From the NCBI GenBank assembly GCA_023398105.1, contig JAEWST010000109.1:1-37198 (forward strand): DNA of 37,198 nucleotides. Reading direction: 5' to 3'. The notes under the pieces were generated by a model. That model ran no database searches. It was not told the DNA's origin and saw only the letters and a program-made list of their open reading frames with translations. The translations under genes and the position numbers were made by a program. This document shows positions 8,234 to 17,681 of the stretch, piece after piece. The number at the start of each line of letters is the position of its first letter. The first letter of the stretch is position 1. This DNA is from Bacillota bacterium. Lineage in GTDB: Bacteria > Bacillota > Clostridia > Acetivibrionales > DSM-1351.

Positions 8234-9223
8234 TTGAAGGACTTAAATCTAATACCTGCCAGTTATGTATTTGAAAAAAAGAATAAGTACAAGAAAGCAT
8301 CCCTTTCTATTTTAATTATACTTATAGGGGTAGCTTTTGTATCAGCGTACATATTTCCAACGTTATATGAGTATAACCTTAAAAATGAGAAAGCCGATTT
8401 AATTGACCAAGTTGCAAAAACAAATAATTACGTTACTCAGGTAAAAGAATTTAATACTTTAAAACAGGCAGTTGAAGCTAGAGAGAAGGAAGGAACAGGG
8501 CTAGCTCAAAGGCAGTTTAGTTCTTTAGACATATTAACTGCAATAGAGTACGCTTCACCTGAAAACTTATTTGTACAAAAAATGGATATATCAGGTGATT
8601 CTGAAGCAGATGTAAAGGTTTCACTGAACTGTGTTGCTGAGAATGAGGAAACAATAGCATCCTTTATAAAAAATATTAAAGACGATGCATACTTTAAAAA
8701 AATTGGGATGTCAGCCATTTCAAAGGGACAGGAAAATAGTGGAAACACCTTTGATCTTGTATTAGAAGGCGTCAATAAGGATGATTTGACTAAATATTAT
8801 GGATGGGATAATAGCTTTAGCATTGGATATATACCCGATTGGGTTATTAGCGAAGAGAAGGAAAACAAAGTTCTTTTATCTGCCAATAAGTCCTTGACAA
8901 ATGGAAGCCCAGCTTCTGTAGAGGTTCTGCGAGAAAGTACACAACTTGAGGTTAAGGCTTTTGCTGATGAGAGACAAAGCGGGCTAAAGAGGACTTTAAA
9001 CAATTATCAGCTTGCATATTCCTATCAAACAAAAAATTCAAAGATAGACGCAATTAAGACAGTTTATAGCTATGAGGATAATAATATAAAATACACATGT
9101 TCAGAGCTTTGTGTCGTTAAGGATGGTAAGTGCTATATTGTTACATACAAATGTGATTCAGTTAGCTTTACAAATACAGAACAGATTATAAATAGGATAA
9201 TAAAATCTTTTAATATTAATTAA
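8234..9223 (+). CDS. pilN: PilN-like assembly protein with an extra C-terminal PsbP/DcrB-like domain
   Basis: 329 aa. Residues 4-8 (LNLIP) match the conserved PilN tail that docks into PilM. One membrane segment (about 22-43) is followed by a coiled coil (45-80) and a small fold around 95-180, the usual PilN layout of about 180-200 aa. From residue 190 (GWDNSFSIGYIPDWVI) there is an added domain of about 140 residues that looks like the PsbP/DcrB-like fold found in extracytoplasmic lipoproteins, with two cysteines near 288 and 294 (CSELCVV) that could pair and two more further on. The TTG at 8234 follows AAGGTGGAG; the nearby ATG is out of frame. The PilN call rests on tail, topology and position after pilM; the C-terminal assignment is from pattern only. 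Confidence 0.8.
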   Translation: MKDLNLIPASYVFEKKNKYKKASLSILIILIGVAFVSAYIFPTLYEYNLKNEKADLIDQVAKTNNYVTQVKEFNTLKQAVEAREKEGTGLAQRQFSSLDILTAIEYASPENLFVQKMDISGDSEADVKVSLNCVAENEETIASFIKNIKDDAYFKKIGMSAISKGQENSGNTFDLVLEGVNKDDLTKYYGWDNSFSIGYIPDWVISEEKENKVLLSANKSLTNGSPASVEVLRESTQLEVKAFADERQSGLKRTLNNYQLAYSYQTKNSKIDAIKTVYSYEDNNIKYTCSELCVVKDGKCYIVTYKCDSVSFTNTEQIINRIIKSFNIN

Positions 9224-9242
9224 ATATCTAGGATGTGATTTT

Positions 9243-10616
9243 ATGAAAATGACGGAACGTGATAAGAAGTTATTAATTGGATTAGGAATTTTTATATTTG
9301 TTGTTGTATTTGTCAGGTTTTTGTTTCTTCCAAAGATATCTAGTATTAAGGCTATCAATGAGGAGATTAATACATTAAACAATACATATACTGTCAATGC
9401 TTCATATAAGGCTAGAGCTGAAAATATCGACAGTGATATAAAGATATTGTCGGCAAAGCTTACCGATTTAAGGTCGGTTTATCCTCCAAAGATTGATATA
9501 TCTGAGTTGGTAATTATAATTAAAAATCTTAGCAAGGATTCAAAGCTTGAATTTAAATCAATTGGCTTTGAGAATTACAAGGCAGTTAGTAATGAAGAAA
9601 ATTCAGGTTCTACAACAAATACAGCAACGGAAACTGCTAGTGAAGCTGGAGGACAGGAAACAGCTATTGTTGCTGATGGTTCCAATAGCCAACTTGACTC
9701 ACAGTCTGAGGCAAATAGTGCAGCTAGTGCTAAAATCAAAAACTATTTTTACTTATGGGGGCTAGAATCCCAAGGTGCAAATAGTAAAGATGATATTGAA
9801 ATACCAGATGGAAAGCCCTATAGCGTATCTGTAAAAGTAGAGGCTGAAGGAACAATTGAACAGATAAAATCCTTCTTAGCAAACCTTAATAAATTAGGCA
9901 CAAAGGCTTACTGCAATTCAGTCAGTATTTCTGGTGCTGCAAGTGGAAATAGTGAGGACACTGATGGCAATTTAAAGCTATCTGCCTCAATTACCTTCTA
10001 TGGCATAATGGACAGTGCTACAGCTGGTTATAATTTGCTTCCTGATGGGAAATGGACACCTATAGCACCAGCAGAAAACAAAACAAATCTTTTTAAGGAA
10101 TATAGTGGCTTTGACTCGGTAGGTACTGCTGATGTTTCATTGAATAGTGATACTAAAAATGATACAGTATCTGAAATAGGTTCATATGATTTCTCAATTG
10201 TTGCGTCTGCTTATGGTGGAGGACTTGCACCAAGTGTATCTATTTCTTGTGAAAATCCTAAAAATAATACAAACTATTCAAGACCAGTTGTATATGGAGA
10301 TAATAAGGGTATTGAGAATGCTGAGATATTTATAGAGGAAAATGCGGGAAGGTTTTTCTGTAAGTTTAAAACAGACCATGAAGCTTATCCAGACAATGGA
10401 TACTCAGAGACCTTTGAGTTTGTTCCTAATGGTAAGAATTTAAGACTAGTAATATTGTCTTCTAAAAGATATAGTGATGATGATAGGGCAGGAATTAACT
10501 TAAATATAATTAATAATACAAAGAGAACCTTTAATTATTTAATAAAATATGAAGATGAAAAGTCGCCAAGAGTAAAAATTGGAAAGACAACTGGAAGTGT
10601 AAGAAATGAAAAATAA
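9243..10616 (+). CDS. pilO: PilO-like assembly protein with a long C-terminal extension
   Basis: 457 aa, about twice the usual PilO length. A cytoplasmic tail (MKMTERDKKLLI), one membrane segment near 11-31, and a coiled coil near 32-80 with the Y-P-P-K-I-D segment match PilO. A Ser/Thr/Glu/Ala-rich linker spans about 115-155, then a ferredoxin-like segment to about 255. The last 200 residues (260-457) are a beta-rich extension I do not recognise, including NTKRTFNYLIKYEDE near the end. It would pair with PilN on the outer face of the membrane to align the pilus machine. The last 11 bases overlap the next gene, showing a tight operon. The PilO call is from topology and gene order. Confidence 0.75.
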   Translation: MKMTERDKKLLIGLGIFIFVVVFVRFLFLPKISSIKAINEEINTLNNTYTVNASYKARAENIDSDIKILSAKLTDLRSVYPPKIDISELVIIIKNLSKDSKLEFKSIGFENYKAVSNEENSGSTTNTATETASEAGGQETAIVADGSNSQLDSQSEANSAASAKIKNYFYLWGLESQGANSKDDIEIPDGKPYSVSVKVEAEGTIEQIKSFLANLNKLGTKAYCNSVSISGAASGNSEDTDGNLKLSASITFYGIMDSATAGYNLLPDGKWTPIAPAENKTNLFKEYSGFDSVGTADVSLNSDTKNDTVSEIGSYDFSIVASAYGGGLAPSVSISCENPKNNTNYSRPVVYGDNKGIENAEIFIEENAGRFFCKFKTDHEAYPDNGYSETFEFVPNGKNLRLVILSSKRYSDDDRAGINLNIINNTKRTFNYLIKYEDEKSPRVKIGKTTGSVRNEK

Positions 10617-11517
10617 ATTGGGAATAATAAAAACTGAAAAGGGAGCAACCTTTGTTGAAATCATGCTGGCAGTGGTAATACTGGCTATTATTGCTGTGCC
10701 TCTACTTAGTACGGTTATAGCTTCAGTAAGAAATAATGCTACAGCCAAGGAAAAGACAGAGGCAATTGCGCTGGCTGAAATGGCTATGGGTAATATTAAG
10801 GCTCAAACCAGTTTATCAATAACTACGCCGCCAGCTATATATGCTGATTTGTCTAGTGGTGCATTTGAGGTTTCTTATACTGTAACTAGTAAAGGTGAAC
10901 AAAAGGTTTCTCAAAATACTCAAACCCAGTTTACATATGATACTAGCACTGTTCAAAATGCTGATTTTGAGCTTGCTGTAGATCAGACAAGGCTTGATAG
11001 TGACAGTGAAGTGGATATTGCTGTTAAATATAAATATAATGGTGTAGATGAAGTTTATTCTATTAACAAAATAAAAACTATAAGTGATATACCAGAATTA
11101 AAAATAGAAAAAGTGGGGAAAGATTATCAATTTACGTTTTTAAGGGGTAATGATATTATTACTCACAATTTCGAACCTAAAAAACATGATGATATCAATA
11201 ACACTAATGAAATATCAATAAGGACAACCTATGAAGGTAGTGCAACGGGAACTGCCATACCGCTAAGAATTAATACAATTGATAATTCTTCTCCACTGGA
11301 CAGTTTGACTATTTATTTGGTTGATAGTTCCTTTGATAAACCAAGTGTGAGATTTATTAATAAAGGAGCGGCTAAGGAATTTAATCTTGCATATATAACG
11401 AGTGATGTATTTGACTATACTAGTGCTATCAATGAGCTTTTCGAAGTAACCGTCATAATTAAGAAAAAATCAAATAATACAGAAATATATAGAGTATCAT
11501 CATATGTCAAAAAATAA
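10606..11517 (+). CDS. Minor pilin / pseudopilin
   Basis: 303 aa prepilin-like protein. A 13-residue leader ending TEKG is followed by ATFVEIMLAVVILAIIAVP, with Glu at +5 and Ala at +1, a clear prepilin peptidase substrate. The remainder is a long hydrophilic, beta-rich domain with no cysteine and no match I recognise. The ATG lies inside the end of the pilO-like gene (11-base overlap), so it is translated as part of the same operon. Together with the 7578 product and the next protein it may form a tip complex of minor pilins. Confidence 0.83.
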   Translation: MKNKLGIIKTEKGATFVEIMLAVVILAIIAVPLLSTVIASVRNNATAKEKTEAIALAEMAMGNIKAQTSLSITTPPAIYADLSSGAFEVSYTVTSKGEQKVSQNTQTQFTYDTSTVQNADFELAVDQTRLDSDSEVDIAVKYKYNGVDEVYSINKIKTISDIPELKIEKVGKDYQFTFLRGNDIITHNFEPKKHDDINNTNEISIRTTYEGSATGTAIPLRINTIDNSSPLDSLTIYLVDSSFDKPSVRFINKGAAKEFNLAYITSDVFDYTSAINELFEVTVIIKKKSNNTEIYRVSSYVKK

Positions 11518-11529
11518 TAGGTGATGTAT

Positions 11530-14049
11530 ATGTGGATGGGAAAACAACTAAAAAAGAATAATGGTTCAGCACTTACTATAGTGCTTTTTATGCTGTTTTT
11601 GTTATCAGTAATGTCAATTGCGGTAATAGCATTAACAGGTTCTGAATTGAGCATGAGTGTAATGACATCTGACAGAAGTAAAGCTATGCAGTATGCACAA
11701 GCAGGTGCTGAAAAGGCTGCTCAGATTATTGACGCAAAGGTAGCTCAGGCACAAGAGGACGCAAGGGCAAAGTCAGCCGAAATAATTCATTTAAGGATAC
11801 AAAATTTCAAAGCGATTGACCCATATGCTAAAAAACCTGTGGAGATAACTCCACCATTTGTAGGAGTAATAGATAATTCAGATATCAATGATTTAAAAAT
11901 ATTAAATCAAGTAAAACTAAATGAAATATATGAAAATGAATTTAGGTATAAGTTTAACATAGAAATAGAAAAGCAATTCAAAGATAAGCAATTAGACCCA
12001 ATCAATGGTTTCGCTTTACCTGGCGGAACTGTTGAGAAATACGGTAGTTATACATGTAGTAATTTTCCACCTCAACAGAGTAATGAAGAGATAGAAAGAG
12101 ATTTATTTCCATTACAGCCAAGTTATAAGCCATTTAATTTAATAAAAATTATATCTACTGGAGAGTATACATCACCAGCAACGGGTTCTACATACAAAAG
12201 AAGCTTAACTGCAGAGTTTGAAATTCTATTTGACCAAAAACAGCTTGGTTATATGACTAAGGTAAGAGTAAATAAAAATGATAAATACCCATCAATATTA
12301 TCTGATAAAGCACTTATAGCCCAGAAGAATATTTTATCTATTGGTGGCGTTGTTAATGTAATTGGAGATGTAGTAAGCTGCGGAACAGTACCAAAAGCTG
12401 TTGTGGATGTTAAAGTAACAGAGAATGGAACAACGAAAAATAAAGATAGAGAGGTAATTGACTACTATGCAGACAGCTATGCTTTTGGTGGAATTATTGC
12501 AGGAATGATTTCTGATAATTGGAATAGTGTAGATTGGGCAAAAGAAATTAAAACTGAATTAGACGACAATAGCGGATTATTTGCTAACAAGATTATTGAA
12601 AATAATGTTTTATATCCTGATATAAATTCTCTGTTTAAAAATAATAGAGGTTCTTTTGACGTTGATGGAAACGTCAGTACTTTATCCTATTTGCATACTC
12701 TATACAGTTCTAATGGGGGGAGTCCTGATATAAAAGTTAACGGTAATGCATTTGCCAGAAGTGCAGTGGTCGAAAGTCAGGCAAATTATTCGGAGATTTT
12801 CTTGCAAAACCTATATACCTATGATGATTTAAGAATTAACTCAAATAATTCAAAAGTGACAATAGGGGGTCAGGGTGGAGAAGGAAAGCTGGTAGGTCTC
12901 ACTAAAAATGATATTTTTGTTAAAGAAAAATTGTCTAGTGCCGTTATTGTAGCAGGAGATTCCAGCTTGGATATAAAGGGCAGTGTTTATATTGGCGGAA
13001 GTTCGGCTTATAATGATTACTATAATTCTAATGGCAAGTTTATTTCGGGAGTATCAATACAAAAGTCAGATGATAGACCTGCGGCTGCTTTTGAAAAGGA
13101 TGCTAACAGTACACATAATAACGACAATAAATTTTATATATATAATTCAAATGGTACATATAGTTACATTTCACAGAGTGATATTGATTGGGTTTATTAT
13201 AAAGATCCTTACAATAAAAGTGTTGAAATGATGGATGGTAGAAAAAAACCTACAAACGATATATTTACTATTATAGAAAGAGCTATGCATTTAAAGAATA
13301 TATGGAATTTATGGAATGATGATGTGGAGTATGCTTCTTATTTCAATACAGGTGATATAACAATAACAGAGGCTTCAACTGGTAGGTTAAAAGGTTTTTG
13401 CTATGGTGGTGTAGCGGCAAATAATACTTTCTATGGGCCTTACAATGGATTTACAGAAAAAGAAAAAGGATATGACGATCAAGAAAAAGATGGAAAACTA
13501 GAATATGCACGATTAATGGATTTATTTATTGAAGATCCAAGTAATGAAGTATATTTAAATGTACCTAATTATTCTGATCCAACTAAAAAGCTTAGGAATC
13601 TTTCTGATAATGTCAATAACATTATATTTACTACAAGTAATTCTTATAGTGATTCTGACAATAATTTCATGTATTATGGCAATGGAAATGTTGTATTATC
13701 AAATAGCAGTATAACTGATTGTACTACTGACGGTACAAAAGAATTCGCTCCTGGTAGTGGAAGCGGCATAGTGTATGCCATAGGTGATATATACGTTAAG
13801 GATGGCACTACTTTTAATGGAATACTGATAGCAGAGGGAAATATAGTGTTTTTTGGCAGTGCTAATATAACATATGACAAAACTGTAATCGATAACTTAA
13901 TAACAAATGGAGACGCCAATATAGGAAGATTCTTTAAGCATACTGCAACTGATGTTATTATGAATGATGATAATGCAATAATACAGACAATTAATAAGAA
14001 TAATGTTAAATATATAAAAGTAGTTAGCTGGAAAGAAACTAATAATTAG
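11530..14049 (+). CDS. Large GspK/PilX-like minor pilin component
   Basis: About 840 aa. The N-terminus KKNNGSALTIVLFMLFLLSV resembles prepilins but has no Glu at +5, like GspK and PilX tip proteins, and is followed by SDRSKAMQYAQAGAEKAAQ, the amphipathic helix seen in PilX_N proteins (xxAxxxAEAG). The rest is a very long extracellular region rich in Asn, Asp, Ser and Tyr, with repeated short Gly-Asn-(V/I) beta units, ending in GSGSGIVYAIGDIYVKDGTT and GILIAEGNIVFFG, which look like stacked beta-strand coils. Possible starts are GTG 11521, ATG 11524, ATG 11530 and ATG 11536; AGGTGAT at 11519 favours the later ones. Last gene of the pilus operon. A tip adhesin is a reasonable guess, not a demonstrated role. 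Confidence 0.75.
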   Translation: MWMGKQLKKNNGSALTIVLFMLFLLSVMSIAVIALTGSELSMSVMTSDRSKAMQYAQAGAEKAAQIIDAKVAQAQEDARAKSAEIIHLRIQNFKAIDPYAKKPVEITPPFVGVIDNSDINDLKILNQVKLNEIYENEFRYKFNIEIEKQFKDKQLDPINGFALPGGTVEKYGSYTCSNFPPQQSNEEIERDLFPLQPSYKPFNLIKIISTGEYTSPATGSTYKRSLTAEFEILFDQKQLGYMTKVRVNKNDKYPSILSDKALIAQKNILSIGGVVNVIGDVVSCGTVPKAVVDVKVTENGTTKNKDREVIDYYADSYAFGGIIAGMISDNWNSVDWAKEIKTELDDNSGLFANKIIENNVLYPDINSLFKNNRGSFDVDGNVSTLSYLHTLYSSNGGSPDIKVNGNAFARSAVVESQANYSEIFLQNLYTYDDLRINSNNSKVTIGGQGGEGKLVGLTKNDIFVKEKLSSAVIVAGDSSLDIKGSVYIGGSSAYNDYYNSNGKFISGVSIQKSDDRPAAAFEKDANSTHNNDNKFYIYNSNGTYSYISQSDIDWVYYKDPYNKSVEMMDGRKKPTNDIFTIIERAMHLKNIWNLWNDDVEYASYFNTGDITITEASTGRLKGFCYGGVAANNTFYGPYNGFTEKEKGYDDQEKDGKLEYARLMDLFIEDPSNEVYLNVPNYSDPTKKLRNLSDNVNNIIFTTSNSYSDSDNNFMYYGNGNVVLSNSSITDCTTDGTKEFAPGSGSGIVYAIGDIYVKDGTTFNGILIAEGNIVFFGSANITYDKTVIDNLITNGDANIGRFFKHTATDVIMNDDNAIIQTINKNNVKYIKVVSWKETNN

Positions 14050-14731
14050 GATTTGCCGAAAAACAGGCAAGGTGTCGCATTTAGCATACTATGAACCATG
14101 GAAGGTGAATTTGTAGGACTGCTAAAATACTGAGAATAAACAAATGATAGTTCTTGCAATTACTAATTAATTTAAGCATTGTTAGCTTACCAACTTGAGT
14201 TATTTCTTGCAATAATTTTGGCAACAAATTATTGGTGTGCTTTAACACCTATAGACTGGGTTAATAATCTATACTAAGTGGATGAACAGTAGATAGAAAA
14301 GCATTTGAATAGTTTTTTTAACCTATAGCAATTGATTTTTTGAAGGCTTTGCAATATAATTGAATTATAGGTAAAGCTAGTTAAATTAGCAGAGTTTGAC
14401 ATTGTAGAACCAACTACGAAGTCTAGAAATTGTATTTTTGTTAAGTTAATTACTAATTATAGACTTTGAATAACTCAAAATATATAAATATGTAAATATA
14501 CTGCAACTTTTATTTTTGAAAAAACAAGGTAAATTCTAGTTTTATGATTACTTTGAAATATTGATTATGCTAAATATTTCTAAAAGCTTGCTTTTACAAC
14601 TCAGACAATCAAACTTACAAAATTTAAGAAGTCTACTGTTACTTAATTCATTAATTAAGGCTTTCAGCACATTACATACGTACTAATATTTATATGATAA
14701 AAAATTGTGATTTATTGAGGGGATGATGGAC
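14050..14731. other. Long spacer between the pilus operon and the CBM3-FnIII gene
   Basis: Nearly 700 non-coding bases, AT-rich. No convincing terminator follows the pilus operon; the only stem is TTGCC-gaaaaaca-GGCAA near 14054 without a T run. A good candidate promoter lies at 14332-14360, which would give the next gene a leader of about 365 nt. No riboswitch consensus was recognised in it. Confidence 0.6.
14332..14360 (+). promoter_or_regulatory. Candidate sigma-A promoter for the CBM3-FnIII gene
   Basis: TTGATT (14332-14337), a 17-bp spacer and perfect TATAAT (14355-14360). This would start transcription near 14367, far ahead of the start codon. Confidence 0.45.
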
Positions 14732-17401
14732 ATGCTAAAAAAAATGGTTTCTTTTATACTGACATTTTTGATAATATTCTATATTGCTATTCCTACATAT
14801 GCTGATGATACTAGTTTGGTAAGCTGTTATGTCAATGATGAAGGCAAAGTAACGATAGAATGGGAATCAGCTAAATCAATCACTGAACTTAGAATTTCTA
14901 GGTCAGGTGATATATTCAAGAGTTTTACTCTCGGTATTCCTCATAAGGGTAATTACACTTTTACAGAAACTGAAGCTGGCAGTTATACCTATAAGGTAGT
15001 ATTGTTTGGCGAAAATAATAAAGTGCTTGCAAGCAGTGATGACTGTTCTGTTATAGGTAATGGCAAGCCAACGATATGGTTAGACTTTATAAACGCAGAA
15101 TCAGGAAAAACAAAGACTGAAAGGATAAGAAACTGGGTTAATATAAAGAATCTAGGAACTTCTGACTTGAAACTTAGCGAATTAATGATTAGATATTTCT
15201 ATACTATTGATGGTGAGCCAACTATAGTAAAGGATACATATGTAAATAATGGTCAGCAAAAGGCTGAAGAGTCTGATGGCAAAATAAATCCTATAGAAAC
15301 TTTTGACGAATACCCTCTTGGAAGAAAGAATATTCAGGTTAAAGAATCAATCAGAATGAACTTTATTAAAATTCCTTTTAATGTGACAAATGAAGATAAT
15401 ACAATAGTGGCTGATTATGTATGCGAAACATATTTTGAGGGGACAACTGAAATACTAAACAGTGGTTATTTCTTAAAGCTTCAGCCTGCTTTTGACAAAA
15501 AGAACTTAACAAATCCAGAATATGGATCCATACGGGATTATGATTTGACAAATGACTTTTCTTTTAATAATAATAAAAACATTGCAGTTTACTACGGGGA
15601 TAAAAAAATTTGGGGGCTTGATCCTACTATTATTGCACCTAGAAACTTAAAAGGAGAATACATAAATTTTAGAATAGAGCTGGATTGGGAGGATTCCCCT
15701 GGGGCTAGTGGATATACTGTATATAGAAGTGAGAGTATAGACGGTATATTTGAAAAGAAAGCAGTAAATATTCAGCAATCAAATTATACTGATACTGATG
15801 TTGAAAAGCCGAATCAAACCGTTGGGAAAATATACTATTATAAGGTAGTTGCTAATTACAATAAATTAGTAAGTGATGATTCAAATATAGTAGGGGTGGA
15901 AGTTTCTGAATTAAAAGCACCTGCTAATTTGACTGCAAGTGTTATTGATAATAAAAATGTTAGACTAGAGTGGGATGCATCTGTAGGAGCAACAAAATAT
16001 AATGTTTATAGAAGCGATAGTGAAAATGGAGTTTACTTAAAAATAAAATCAGACGTAACAGAAAATAATTTTATTGATCATATTGATGAGCAACAGCCTC
16101 TAAAGAAAACCTATTATTACAAGGTTAAAGCTATTGTTGAGTATAATGGAGCTACAATAGAGAGTGATTTCTCTAATTTTGCAGATGCTACAGTAATAAA
16201 CCTACCAATTCCTAAAGATTTAACTGCGAAGGTAGTCAATACTAAAGATGTTGAGCTTGAATGGACTAAAGCAGGAGGAGCAACAGGATATACTATTTTT
16301 AGAAGTGATAGCGAAGATGGGAGTTACGAACCAATAAAAACAGTTTCAGATGTCAATACTTATGTGGATAAAAGCATTACATTAATAAATGATTTAAAAG
16401 ATTACTATTATAAGGTTTCTGCTATATACAATATTGATGATTCTATTATTCCTAGTGATAAATCAGATAGTGCTCCTGTAACTATGCCTAGAAAGAAACT
16501 GGAGGCACCTAAAAATTTAAAGGCTACTCAGTATCAGGGTACAAAAGTATTATTGGACTGGACTCCTTCTGCAGGAGCTAAAAAATATATCATATACAGA
16601 AGTGAACATAAAGATACAGGTTTTATACCAATAGCTACTATTGACGCAATTGATGCTGATGGAAATCCAGTATTTTTATACGTCGACATAGATGTTCCAA
16701 AAGTTACAGATAGTGTTGGTAAGAATTTCTATTATAAAATGGTTGCTACTTATGATGATGAAAATGACCAAAGCGAAGATTCAGACGTAGCAGAAGTAAT
16801 GATTACAGTGTATATTGGAGGAAGTAATGATTATTTTGATTGGTTTTGCCGTGTTATAAGCAGTAAAGGAAAGTCAGATTTCGTTTTAGGAACATACATA
16901 CCTGTTTCATTTACAGTAACTATAAATAAGGATGTTGATTACCTAAATCTCGTTTTGGATGAGAAGTTGATAAATCCCCAAAATGATAACAAGAATAAGA
17001 ATAATTTCAATCTTAATACATCTATAGTATCGCTTAAAAATGGAAGTGATAAAAAGTTAATAAAAACTACAATAACTAATTCATTCTTAACAGATTTTAT
17101 TATTGATTGGTATGTCAGTATACCTGTTGTAATAAAGCCAGAAGATACTGCACAGAATATATTTATTAATAGAAAGTTTAAACAAGGTGATGTTATTTAT
17201 CTTGAATTTGCTATAAAGTCATCTGCTAATGAAAAAGTAATTGGTGATGGCATTGAAAAATATTATGGGGATAAATATGATTTGAGTTTTGAAATGGAAG
17301 CAAAAGATACATTAACTGGTGAAGAAATAACAAAAAGTGCTGCTAGTTCTGATGGAACTCGACTAAACATCAAAATTCTAGAACCAAACAAATTGCAATA
17401 A
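14732..17401 (+). CDS. Secreted CBM3-like / four-FnIII protein
   Basis: 889 aa exported protein. The signal peptide (1-24) ends at PTYA-DD. Residues about 113-298 look like a family 3 carbohydrate-binding module: VNIKNLGTSDLKLSELMIRY and FYTIDGEP match the CBM3 core, with DYDLTNDFSFNN and the closing strand YYGDKKIWGLDP. Then come four fibronectin type III repeats starting near 303, 394, 491 and 590, each with LEWD-(S/A)-GATGY-xVYRS and YYYKV motifs. The last 195 residues are an unrecognised beta-rich domain. No dockerin, cohesin, SLH or LPXTG signal and no catalytic domain are visible. The ATG at 14732 is nine bases after GAGGGG; the ATG at 14723 directly abuts it. Its place after the pilus operon suggests surface adhesion to cellulose. 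Binding is inferred from the module. Confidence 0.82.
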   Translation: MLKKMVSFILTFLIIFYIAIPTYADDTSLVSCYVNDEGKVTIEWESAKSITELRISRSGDIFKSFTLGIPHKGNYTFTETEAGSYTYKVVLFGENNKVLASSDDCSVIGNGKPTIWLDFINAESGKTKTERIRNWVNIKNLGTSDLKLSELMIRYFYTIDGEPTIVKDTYVNNGQQKAEESDGKINPIETFDEYPLGRKNIQVKESIRMNFIKIPFNVTNEDNTIVADYVCETYFEGTTEILNSGYFLKLQPAFDKKNLTNPEYGSIRDYDLTNDFSFNNNKNIAVYYGDKKIWGLDPTIIAPRNLKGEYINFRIELDWEDSPGASGYTVYRSESIDGIFEKKAVNIQQSNYTDTDVEKPNQTVGKIYYYKVVANYNKLVSDDSNIVGVEVSELKAPANLTASVIDNKNVRLEWDASVGATKYNVYRSDSENGVYLKIKSDVTENNFIDHIDEQQPLKKTYYYKVKAIVEYNGATIESDFSNFADATVINLPIPKDLTAKVVNTKDVELEWTKAGGATGYTIFRSDSEDGSYEPIKTVSDVNTYVDKSITLINDLKDYYYKVSAIYNIDDSIIPSDKSDSAPVTMPRKKLEAPKNLKATQYQGTKVLLDWTPSAGAKKYIIYRSEHKDTGFIPIATIDAIDADGNPVFLYVDIDVPKVTDSVGKNFYYKMVATYDDENDQSEDSDVAEVMITVYIGGSNDYFDWFCRVISSKGKSDFVLGTYIPVSFTVTINKDVDYLNLVLDEKLINPQNDNKNKNNFNLNTSIVSLKNGSDKKLIKTTITNSFLTDFIIDWYVSIPVVIKPEDTAQNIFINRKFKQGDVIYLEFAIKSSANEKVIGDGIEKYYGDKYDLSFEMEAKDTLTGEEITKSAASSDGTRLNIKILEPNKLQ

Positions 17402-17464
17402 CCATTAATTCTTAGCTTAAGTTTAAATTGCAACTCAAAATATTAATAAAATTATTAAATAAAT

Positions 17465-17507
17465 AAAAAGGTTCATTTCAGCGATATTAGCTGTCATGAG
17501 CCTTTTT
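17465..17507 (+). terminator. Terminator after the CBM3-FnIII gene
   Basis: AAAAAGGTTCAT pairs with ATGAGCCTTTTT across an inner CAGC/GCTG stem, with G-T pairs, and the right arm ends in a T run. It sits 64 bases after the stop codon. Confidence 0.75.
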
Positions 17508-17522
17508 GAATTTTAATTGTGA

Positions 17523-17551
17523 TTGATTTTTTTATGTTCATTATGTATAAT
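17523..17551 (+). promoter_or_regulatory. Candidate sigma-A promoter for the DUF4015 lipoprotein gene
   Basis: TTGATT (17523-17528), 17-bp spacer, perfect TATAAT (17546-17551), placed just after the preceding terminator and about 130 bases before the start codon. Confidence 0.55.
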
Positions 17552-17681
17552 ACACTAAGGTATTGACTGTATGTTTTTATTGCCTATTTTGGTTATAATG
17601 ACTTATTTTAAATGTACATATATTTGAAGTTGAGTCTTATACTAATGAAGAATAATAATTAATTTTTAGGATGAGGTACTT

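Noticed and set aside
14050..14120. GEMM-like riboswitch after the pilus operon (ACAGGCAAGG, GTCGCA)
   Set aside because: Only short resemblances; the conserved loops and tetraloop-receptor order are missing.
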